From an uncultured Mogibacterium sp. (lineage in GTDB: Bacteria; Bacillota; Clostridia; Peptostreptococcales; Anaerovoracaceae): a DNA stretch of 64,000 nucleotides. Of this stretch, positions 25,393 through 32,652 are shown piece after piece (the stretch's first letter is position 1; every line of letters starts with the position of its first letter). The notes below the pieces were generated by a model that was not told the origin of the DNA, did no database searches, and saw only the letters and a list, made by a program, of their open reading frames with translations. Position numbers and translations under genes: made by a program. The stretch is taken from contig NZ_CALISE010000003.1 in assembly GCF_938041965.1 (NCBI RefSeq), forward strand, positions 73,627 through 137,626, written 5' to 3'.

Positions 25393-25695
25393 TTATGACT
25401 CTACTGGAACTAGAATAGTATCTCCTGGTTTTACATCAGAAGCAGATATATTGTTAAGTTCACATATCTTATTAACCGTGGTGCGAGGATCAACGTATTT
25501 GCCACTATACTTATTAGCAATAGACCAAAGTGTATCGTTCTGTTGAACCTCAACTTGTCTATATGTATCTGAAGTACCAGCTTCAGTTGTAGCGAAACCT
25601 AATATGCTGTACACGAGCATAGTCATGCTTAATACTGTTACTAGGATAAATATAAAAAATCTAACTGGCGAAACGATTTTGTATTTCTTTTTCAT
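25393..25695 (-). CDS. yneA: YneA-like SOS cell-division suppressor (LysM protein)
   Basis: 100 residues: short basic N-terminus, one transmembrane segment (about residues 11-34, VRFFIFILVTVLSMTMLVYS), then an extracellular LysM domain (VEVQQNDTLWSIANKYSG to DVKPGDTILVPV). Architecture and size match Bacillus YneA, which delays septation during DNA damage. The assignment is supported by two LexA-box-like sites around its own promoter. Strong GGAGGT site. It is isolated from the upstream operon by a terminator; lexA itself is not in the window. Confidence 0.82.
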   Translation of the reverse strand: MKKKYKIVSPVRFFIFILVTVLSMTMLVYSILGFATTEAGTSDTYRQVEVQQNDTLWSIANKYSGKYVDPRTTVNKICELNNISASDVKPGDTILVPVES

Positions 25696-25760
25696 AATGA
25701 TTACCTCCGTATATATGATACTAAAAGCTTATAGCTATGGTATTAATTATCTCTTGTAAA

Positions 25761-25774
25761 AGAACAAATGTTCT
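25761..25774. promoter_or_regulatory. LexA-box-like site 1 of yneA
   Basis: AGAACAAATGTTCT has the SOS-box arms GAAC-N4-GTTC. It lies about 16 bases downstream of the -10 element, within the early transcribed region. Confidence 0.75.
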
Positions 25775-25789
25775 ATTTATGATGTTCAT

Positions 25790-25818
25790 AGTATAACTCC
25801 TTCTATATTCAAAGTCAA
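25790..25818 (-). promoter_or_regulatory. Promoter of the yneA-like gene
   Basis: On the - strand TTGACT (25818-25813), 17-base spacer, TATACT (25795-25790). Framed by LexA-box-like sites on both sides, implying a repression arrangement with two operators. Confidence 0.8.
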
Positions 25819-25826
25819 TAAGAAAA

Positions 25827-25840
25827 AGAACAAATGTTTG
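25827..25840. promoter_or_regulatory. LexA-box-like site 2 of yneA (imperfect)
   Basis: AGAACAAATGTTTG, one arm imperfect. It shares AAAAGAACAAATGTT with site 1 and lies immediately upstream of the -35 element. Confidence 0.6.
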
Positions 25841-25881
25841 AAAAATAAAAAAGGATGCTGTAAGCCAGTCGTTACAACATC
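25841..25881 (-). terminator. Terminator of the long - strand gene run ending in ybaK
   Basis: On the - strand GATGTTGTAA (25881-25872) pairs with TTACAGCATC (25863-25854), one wobble pair, 8-base loop, followed by CTTTTTTATTTTT. Bases 25882-25976 hold nothing else recognisable. Confidence 0.88.
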
Positions 25882-25976
25882 TTAAGGATGATAAGTTATT
25901 CGAAATATTAATAGATTTTATCTTATATATTGCTTGGAAAGATATGTATGGTAGATATCAAGTAAGCATTAGACGT

Positions 25977-26463
25977 TTATGCTGTTATATCTGCAAAAGA
26001 CGCATTGATAAACTCAGCTAGTTTTTCTCCATTAATAATTATCTGTGCTCCCCTCTTTCCTGCTGATATATATATGATCATATAGTACTGCGGTTTCATC
26101 GATGAAGGTCGGGAAATGTTTTTTCATACCAATTGGAGAGCACCCACCTCTAACATAGCCTGTTAGTGGAAGTAACTCTTTTACATGAATCATCTCTATC
26201 TTCTTGACACCTGCTACAGATGCAGCTTTTTTTAGGTCTAACTCAGATGCAACCGGAATTACAAATACGAAATATTCTCCTGTATTTGAATGGGTTACCA
26301 GTGTTTTGAAAATTTCTTCCTCAGATATTCCTAGTGCTGCAGCAACGTGTTCTCCAGAGAGATCAGATTCATCATAATCATACTCACTGATATCATGGTC
26401 AATACCAGCGTTATCTAGCTGCCTCATGGCGTTTGTTTTTTCAATCTTTTCTTTTTTAGCCAT
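25977..26463 (-). pseudogene. ybaK: Cys-tRNA(Pro)/Cys-tRNA(Cys) deacylase YbaK, frameshifted
   Basis: Trans-editing enzyme that hydrolyses Cys-tRNA(Pro). The intact frame runs 26463-26032 (143 residues) and carries the family core (KTLVTHSNTGEYFVFVIPVA, ELDLKKAASVAG, GYVRGGCSPIGMKK). After HIYIS the frame changes: the conserved ending SAGKRGAQIIINGEKLAEFI plus NASFADITA is encoded in another frame, ending at 25977. The break is at an (AT)5 tract (26066-26075); one more AT unit restores a 162-residue protein of normal family length. Either a real slip, a phase-variable tract, or a sequence error. Last gene of the long operon. Confidence 0.8.
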
Positions 26464-26466
26464 AAT

Positions 26467-27282
26467 TTAAACCTCTAAATTATCTTCAGAATCTTCATAG
26501 GAGTCAATAAATTTAAGTAGTACATCACGTTTTATATAGCATATCAGCAAAATAATGATGCTAGCAATAATAAGCATAGCAATTCCAAAATAATTTCTAT
26601 GTGCTAAAAATGTTCCAAATAGCAAGCTTTCAAGAACCCCCGGAGATCTTCCGAGTATAGATAGAAATATAAATGGTCTTAGTCTTATATTTGAAATGCC
26701 AGCAATATAGCTTGTGAAGTCTTTTGGAAGACCTGGTATTAAATACAGGAGGAATATTATCACATAAGCACGTCTGCTATTTAGTTTTCTCACATATGAT
26801 ATAACTTTTTCTTCTCCAAATATAATATGAAGCGCGTCTCTACCAAGAAATTTTGCAAGGTAGTAAGTGATAACTGTTCCAATTAAAGCTCCAACTAATG
26901 AAATTAAGAAACCACCTAGAACCCCGTATAAGTAACTTGATGCGAACTGTATCGGTTGACCTGGTATGATACAGATGACAATTTGGATAACTTGCAGAAA
27001 TATTAGGGGTATAAACGCAAAACCTTTAAAATCATTAAGTTTATTTGGTATATTTGACAAATAAACCTTATTAAACAACGTATCTTTATATAAGAGATAT
27101 AGCGCGAGTGGAACAATAATTAATATAACCAAAAGCAAAAATAGCTTACCAAAGGCAATTAACCGTCTAGAAATTGAGATGTTACATGTATTAACATGTG
27201 CATCATGTTTTAAATCAGTTATTGTTGCTTTCGCTGTACATTCAATATTATTTTCTGTTTTCTCCTTGTGCTTTGTTGACAT
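26467..27282 (-). CDS. TVP38/TMEM64 family (VTT/SNARE-associated domain) membrane protein
   Basis: 271 residues, cytoplasmic N-terminal ~40 residues, then about six membrane segments. The VTT domain is seen as IQIVICIIPGQPIQFASSYLYG, GALIGTVITYYLAKFLGRD and FLLYLIPGLPKDFTSYIAG (re-entrant-loop prolines). The family includes proteins proposed to move lipids or undecaprenyl-phosphate across membranes; the exact role here is unknown. Its start overlaps the upstream gene by 35 bases, with GAGG 8 bases before the ATG; the ybaK start follows its stop by 3 bases. Confidence 0.85.
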   Translation of the reverse strand: MSTKHKEKTENNIECTAKATITDLKHDAHVNTCNISISRRLIAFGKLFLLLVILIIVPLALYLLYKDTLFNKVYLSNIPNKLNDFKGFAFIPLIFLQVIQIVICIIPGQPIQFASSYLYGVLGGFLISLVGALIGTVITYYLAKFLGRDALHIIFGEEKVISYVRKLNSRRAYVIIFLLYLIPGLPKDFTSYIAGISNIRLRPFIFLSILGRSPGVLESLLFGTFLAHRNYFGIAMLIIASIIILLICYIKRDVLLKFIDSYEDSEDNLEV

Positions 27283-28567
27283 CTATTAGACCTCTATTTA
27301 CTAGCTCCTGCAAGCTTTTTATGATACCGAATCTAGCATGTTCATAAGTAAGACCACCCTGATAGTAAGCAATATAAGGCTCTCTGAGTGGGGCATCAGC
27401 ACTTAATTCAATGGAAGAACCTTGTACAAAGGCACCAGCTGCCATAATCACTTGATCATCATAACCAGGCATATCCCATGGAATTGGGGTAACGTATGCA
27501 TCAATTGGTGCAGCAGACTGAATTGCTTGAATAAAGGCTATCGCTAAATCAGGATTCCTGAATTTAATTGCCTCGACTATGTCGCTTCTCTCTGAAGAAA
27601 CTGGTGGGCAAACCTCATATCCGAGCATGTCGTAAACAGTACCACATAACATAGCTCCTTTTAGTGCTGCATTTACAATCTTAGGAGCAAGGAAAATTCC
27701 TTGAAGAACGGAACGATTTTGTCCAAAAGTTAATCCGCATTCTGACCCAATACCCGGACACGTGAGGCGATATGATATTCTATCAATTAAATCTCTTCTT
27801 CCGCAGATATATCCACCAGAAAGCGCTAGCCCACCACCTGGATTCTTGATAAGAGAACCAGCAATTACATCCACACCAAAATCAGTAGGTTCCTCTGCAC
27901 TTACGAATTCACCATAGCAATTATCTACCATAACTATGATGTCCGGGCGAATTTTGTGTATAAGATCAGTGACTTTACGGATACTGTCCAAGGTTATCGC
28001 TGGTCGCCAGTCGTACCCTGTTGAACGCTGCATTGCAACTACCCGCGTATTCTCGTGGAGTGAATTTTTTATTGCCTCTAAATCAACATCTAAGTTATCA
28101 TTTAACTCAACTTCGCTGTACTCTATACCGTAATCCGTCAAAGTTCCCATATAATCATGGTCATTAATACCGATGACCGTCTGTAAGGTATCATATGGTC
28201 TACCTGTAACGTAAATCAATTCTTCGCCTGGTTTTAGTATGCCAAAAAGCGTCGTAGAGAGAGCATGCGTTCCATTGACGATATTTGGCCTTACAAGAGC
28301 TGCCTCCGTATTGAAGATACTAGCATATACCTTTTCAACGGCTTCACGGCCTGCATCGTCATATCCATATCCAGTGTTCCATGCGAAGTGTGAATCGCTG
28401 ATTTTATTATCTTGAAATGCACCTAGAACTTTGAGCTGGTTAATAGCACATATATCCTCTAGTTTAGTAAACTGTTTTTTCAGCTGTTCCTCTGCCCTAT
28501 CTACTATGTCTAGAACAGCAGGCTTAATACCAAAATTCTTTATGAGATGCTCATTATAGCTAGTCAT
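27248..28567 (-). CDS. Methionine gamma-lyase family PLP enzyme ('aluminum resistance protein')
   Basis: 439 residues, fold-type I aminotransferase-like. Seen: NTGYGYDDAGREAVEKVYAS, FNTEAALVRPNIVNGTHALS, VMVDNCYGEFV (PLP-ring Asp) and the PLP-lysine block GSLIKNPGGGLALSGGYICG, characteristic of the family annotated as aluminum resistance or methionine gamma-lyase in Firmicutes. Substrate not established. ATG 28567 overlaps the stop of the recombinase gene (TAATG); AAAGGA lies before it. This gene often sits near miaA in Clostridia. Confidence 0.88.
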   Translation of the reverse strand: MTSYNEHLIKNFGIKPAVLDIVDRAEEQLKKQFTKLEDICAINQLKVLGAFQDNKISDSHFAWNTGYGYDDAGREAVEKVYASIFNTEAALVRPNIVNGTHALSTTLFGILKPGEELIYVTGRPYDTLQTVIGINDHDYMGTLTDYGIEYSEVELNDNLDVDLEAIKNSLHENTRVVAMQRSTGYDWRPAITLDSIRKVTDLIHKIRPDIIVMVDNCYGEFVSAEEPTDFGVDVIAGSLIKNPGGGLALSGGYICGRRDLIDRISYRLTCPGIGSECGLTFGQNRSVLQGIFLAPKIVNAALKGAMLCGTVYDMLGYEVCPPVSSERSDIVEAIKFRNPDLAIAFIQAIQSAAPIDAYVTPIPWDMPGYDDQVIMAAGAFVQGSSIELSADAPLREPYIAYYQGGLTYEHARFGIIKSLQELVNRGLIDVNKAQGENRK

Positions 28568-29730
28568 TAATCGTTGTCCTTTCTCTCTATCTCCCACTCC
28601 ATATCTTTTACCAAATCTCGCTTTACATTCATTTTATGTGAAGCATAAAGCTGAGTAGTCGTTACTTGCTCGTGATCAAGTAGAGCTTGTACATCATAGA
28701 TGGAGTTTCCACGCCCTATGAGACTAGTGGCTGCTGTTGCGCGTAGCTTGTGCGGGCTATAACCGTTGTGTTTTGTAGTGTTAAGCGCGATTGCAGTATA
28801 TTTTTTTACCAGCTCCCTTATCGACCTTGATGTCATACGTCTTCCTTGCAAAGATAGAAATAACGCATCTTTGTCGGCTTCTGTTTCTTCAGCAATCGAA
28901 GAACGTTCGTTGTTGATATAATCCTGAACAGTCATTTGTACTGACTGATTAATCGGCATGCTTGATTCTTTACCTCTTTTGCGATAAATGATAAACTCAC
29001 CGCGCGAAAAGTTAAATGAAGAAATGTTGAGCTGTTGAAGTTCTGAAAGCCTAAGACCATAGGTTAAGAAAAGAATTAGAATTGCTTTATCACGAAGCTT
29101 TGTTTTCTCCCAATATTTGCGCTCGTGTGGAGTCATATTTGAACCTGTTGATACCGCGTCAAGCATAACCATTACTTCGTCATCTTGAAGCGCCTTTATC
29201 TCACGCTCACCAGGTTTCGGAACTTTTATTGGATCAAATCCATCAGTTATGTTGTTATCAATAAATCCATCGCGATAAAGCTGTTTAAACATGACTGATA
29301 TAGAAGACTTTTTGCGTGCGAGAGTCTTGTTATTATTCTCATAAATGATTATCTTATTGCCATCATCTACAGTGTATTTGCGGCAGAAATCAATAAATAG
29401 ATTTATATCCATAGATGTTAGTTCACGAATTTCTTCAAGCTTTATATTTTTAGGGACATCAGCATCTGTGAGCGAAGTATTACTGATGAGATAATCTAAG
29501 AAAAAACGCACATCCTGGAGATATGCAAGTCTAGACATGGGAAGAACATTGCCTTTTAAGTACACAAAATATGAACGCAAAAAACTAGGTAGTTCGCGTT
29601 CAATTGCCTCGCACTTCATATATATTTCGTTTTCTTTTTCAATCACATTGTCTGGTTTATCAGATTTGTTGTGAATTTTGAGCCGCTTTGCATCGCTGCC
29701 AGCGGCTCCGATAGTTCTTTTTATAGCCAT
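28567..29730 (-). CDS. Tyrosine recombinase, XerC/XerD-like
   Basis: 387 residues: N-terminal SAM-like core-binding domain (about 45-160) and C-terminal catalytic domain with Arg in FLTYGLRLSELQQL, the HxLR box SPHKLRATAATSLI, and the final LLDHEQVTTTQLYASH with the tyrosine nucleophile. It has a ~45-residue basic N-terminal extension not usual in XerC/D. No attachment site or phage genes are nearby. Embedded between miaA (8 bases) and the PLP enzyme (overlap), so it belongs to the operon, not to a mobile element. Confidence 0.88.
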   Translation of the reverse strand: MAIKRTIGAAGSDAKRLKIHNKSDKPDNVIEKENEIYMKCEAIERELPSFLRSYFVYLKGNVLPMSRLAYLQDVRFFLDYLISNTSLTDADVPKNIKLEEIRELTSMDINLFIDFCRKYTVDDGNKIIIYENNNKTLARKKSSISVMFKQLYRDGFIDNNITDGFDPIKVPKPGEREIKALQDDEVMVMLDAVSTGSNMTPHERKYWEKTKLRDKAILILFLTYGLRLSELQQLNISSFNFSRGEFIIYRKRGKESSMPINQSVQMTVQDYINNERSSIAEETEADKDALFLSLQGRRMTSRSIRELVKKYTAIALNTTKHNGYSPHKLRATAATSLIGRGNSIYDVQALLDHEQVTTTQLYASHKMNVKRDLVKDMEWEIERKDND

Positions 29731-29738
29731 AGTTCCAA

Positions 29739-30665
29739 TTATTTGCTAGCTTCTAGAATATCATCGACTACATTGCCAACCATCTGTCCCTTTTGTATCT
29801 CAATCCAGTGGGCATTTTCGTAGCGTTTAAACCATGTTAATTGACGTTTTGCATAGTGGCGTGTATTCGTTTTAATATTATTCACCGCTTCTTCTATTGT
29901 AACTTTACCATCAAGGTACAATAGTAGTTCTTTGTATCCAATCCCCTTCATAGCTGGGGTTTCACTATTATATCCCATAGAAAGAAGGTGCTTCACCTCT
30001 TTAAGTAGCCCCTCCTCCATAAGCTTATCAACGCGTCTATTTATACGAGTGTAAAGCCATTCACGTTCCATATTAACTATATTAATCTTAAAATCGTATT
30101 TAGTATTAGGTTCGAGTTTATCCATTGATTCCAATTTTGAACCTAGCTCGTAAGCTTCAATCGCCCTAATGATCTTCCTAATGTTATTAGGGTGAATTCT
30201 TGCGGCGGCATCAGGGTCGACTGCAGATAGCAGTTCAAATAGATATTCATTACCTCTTACCTCTGCAAGATGTTCTAATTCCTCTCTACGCTTTAGGTTT
30301 ATAGGCTTAGCTGCAAATGACATCTTGTATATAAGCGAGTTAAGATATAGTCCAGTTCCACCAACAACTATTGGTGTATTACCGCGTGCTAATATTTCAT
30401 CTATCTTATCAAAAGCGAGTTTCTGATATTGTGCTACTGTTATATCATCGGCTGGATCAACGAAACCATATAGATGATGTGGAATAGCTTTCATATCCTT
30501 TTGAGAAGGTTTAGCACTACCTATATCCATGTACTTATAAAGCTGAACAGAATCACAGTTTACAATTTCGCCCTTAACTCTCTTAGCGAGATAAAGTGCT
30601 ACAATGCTCTTTCCAGCAGCAGTTGGTCCGCCAATTATATAAACTTTTTTATTACCTATGGTCAT
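29739..30665 (-). CDS. miaA: tRNA dimethylallyltransferase MiaA
   Basis: Adds the isopentenyl group to A37 of tRNAs reading UNN codons, using DMAPP made by the isoprenoid pathway whose enzyme Dxs is encoded upstream in the same run. Seen: P-loop GGPTAAGKS, NCDSVQLYKYMDIGSAKP, GGTGLYLNSLIY, and C-terminal RHYAKRQLTWFKR. 308 residues is normal. Follows mutL by 23 bases; hfq, a frequent neighbour of miaA, is absent. Confidence 0.95.
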   Translation of the reverse strand: MTIGNKKVYIIGGPTAAGKSIVALYLAKRVKGEIVNCDSVQLYKYMDIGSAKPSQKDMKAIPHHLYGFVDPADDITVAQYQKLAFDKIDEILARGNTPIVVGGTGLYLNSLIYKMSFAAKPINLKRREELEHLAEVRGNEYLFELLSAVDPDAAARIHPNNIRKIIRAIEAYELGSKLESMDKLEPNTKYDFKINIVNMEREWLYTRINRRVDKLMEEGLLKEVKHLLSMGYNSETPAMKGIGYKELLLYLDGKVTIEEAVNNIKTNTRHYAKRQLTWFKRYENAHWIEIQKGQMVGNVVDDILEASK

Positions 30666-30688
30666 AACGATTTCCCTTCTATATATTG

Positions 30689-32641
30689 TTAACGCTTAAA
30701 TGCGCGTGAAATTTCTGATAATGTAAACCTGATGAATGTAGGCCTCCCGTGAGGACAACTAAATGGATTTGCACAGTTTGACAATTGCCTGATTAGTTCC
30801 TCAATCTCCATCGTGCTAAGCTTATTATTTCCTTTTACAGCGGCTTTACACGAGCGCATGATAAGTTTATCGATAACGGTCGTATTCCCTCTATCAGATC
30901 TTGATTCTGGATCCTCTATGTATGTGTGGAGAAATATCTCTGCCTCGCCTCTATCCATGTAGGTCGGAATGCCTCTAACGATGAATGTATTATTTCCAAA
31001 ATCGTCGATATCGAAGCCTAGCCTAGCGAGATCATCCATCCAGAATCTTTCGTCAGCATATACATCGCTCGAAGTCTCAATGGAAAAAGGCATTAGCATT
31101 GGTTGGGATATGTGTTCCGAGTCATTATACATAGTAATAAAACGCTCGTACATAATACGCTCGTGAGCAGCGTGTTGATCAATTAGATATGCTATATCAG
31201 TTGATTGCATGATAATGTATGTATCAAATAAGTATCCCTTATATAATAGTGAATCAAAATCAAATGCCTGGACATTAGGTGCTTTAATTGCAATCTGCTT
31301 TTTAATTATAGCATTATCTATAGCATTATCGTTAATTTTAACATCGTTATTATTTGCATTTGATGTGCTATTAATATGATCAGATTCTTCAAAACTACCT
31401 TTTAAAGAATCTGTATCAGTGAAATTTTGTGCAGATTCAGCTAATCCATTAGGTGCGTATATATCAGTGATATCTGAAACCCTCGTTTTAGACGCAAGAA
31501 ATGACTTTATATCAACCTGGGTACTCTTTTCATTAGCGGAACTAGCGGATTTAAGCGAATTATCTTGATAGGTCTCCGAAGAGAGTCTTTCAGCGTTTGA
31601 AGTGGTAATATCCACTGCTGAAGAGGCTTTTGTATCAGAAGTACCTTCGGACCTAAGACCCATTGCTGAAGGAATTGTATTCTCTGTGTTAATTACACGC
31701 TTGATAGCGTTTTCTATGTCTTTAACAATATCTTCTTCGTGTAGAAATTTTATTTCCTTCTTATTAGGATGTATATTTACATCTATAGTTTCCGGGTTAA
31801 CTTCAATAAATAAGATGCAAATCGTGTGACCGGAGAATATTCTGTCTCCATACCCTTTTATAATACCCTTTTCAATAGTAGAGCTACTGATATATCTGCC
31901 ATTTACAAAGAATATTTGCCCTCTTTTATTGCTCTTTGTACTCCCTGGATCGGAGATAAATCCATGAACATAATCACCATGAATTTCTATCAGTTCGCGA
32001 TAAGATGGATAAATTGACTGAATTGTAGTGAGTATATCACCAGTACCAGGTGTTGCAATAACAGTCTGTTTGTTGTTAATGAGTCTGAAAGCAATGTGGG
32101 AATAGTATATGGCAATCTTTTGAATCATATCGATGATTACTGTTGCTTCTGCAGCATCACTCTTCATAAATTTTCGTCTTGCAGGAGTGTTATAAAATAT
32201 ATCCTCAACTACCATGGTCGTACCAGTATTCATACCAGTCTTCTCTATGCTTACAGTTGTTCCCCCTTGCATCTTAAGCTTAGTGCCCAGTTCGGAATCT
32301 GCTGTCTTGGAATATACTGTAAGTCTAGAGATTGCAGTTATACTAGCCAGGGCTTCACCTCTGAACCCAAGGGTATTTATATGATCAAGATCGCTGAGTT
32401 TTGATATCTTACCTGTTGCGTGTCTTTCAAATGCCAGTTCAATCTCATCGCTAACTATTCCAGAACCATTGTCTGTTACCCTTATGTATGATTTACCGCC
32501 ATTTTTGATTTCAATTACTATCTGTGAGGAGCCAGCGTCAATAGAGTTCTCGATTAGCTCTTTGACAATAGAAAGTGGGCGTTCAATAACCTCGCCTGCA
32601 GCTATTTTATCGGCTATAAATTCGTCGAGAATTCTTATCAT
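30689..32641 (-). CDS. mutL: DNA mismatch repair protein MutL
   Basis: 650 residues. N-terminal GHKL ATPase (IKELIENSIDAGSS, VTDNGSGI, LGFRGEALASI), a Ser/Asn/Asp-rich flexible linker (about residues 335-450), and a C-terminal domain with the endonuclease motif DQHAAHERIMYE, ACKAAVKGNNKLS and CPHGRP (about residue 629). The motif means it is the nicking type of MutL, as expected in a lineage without MutH. Lies 11 bases after mutS. Confidence 0.95.
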   Translation of the reverse strand: MIRILDEFIADKIAAGEVIERPLSIVKELIENSIDAGSSQIVIEIKNGGKSYIRVTDNGSGIVSDEIELAFERHATGKISKLSDLDHINTLGFRGEALASITAISRLTVYSKTADSELGTKLKMQGGTTVSIEKTGMNTGTTMVVEDIFYNTPARRKFMKSDAAEATVIIDMIQKIAIYYSHIAFRLINNKQTVIATPGTGDILTTIQSIYPSYRELIEIHGDYVHGFISDPGSTKSNKRGQIFFVNGRYISSSTIEKGIIKGYGDRIFSGHTICILFIEVNPETIDVNIHPNKKEIKFLHEEDIVKDIENAIKRVINTENTIPSAMGLRSEGTSDTKASSAVDITTSNAERLSSETYQDNSLKSASSANEKSTQVDIKSFLASKTRVSDITDIYAPNGLAESAQNFTDTDSLKGSFEESDHINSTSNANNNDVKINDNAIDNAIIKKQIAIKAPNVQAFDFDSLLYKGYLFDTYIIMQSTDIAYLIDQHAAHERIMYERFITMYNDSEHISQPMLMPFSIETSSDVYADERFWMDDLARLGFDIDDFGNNTFIVRGIPTYMDRGEAEIFLHTYIEDPESRSDRGNTTVIDKLIMRSCKAAVKGNNKLSTMEIEELIRQLSNCANPFSCPHGRPTFIRFTLSEISRAFKR

Positions 32642-32652
32642 GGTAACTCCTT

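Noticed and set aside
28567..29730. Integrase of a prophage or integrative element
   Set aside because: No phage, conjugation or attachment sequences nearby; gene overlaps with housekeeping genes show it belongs to the operon.
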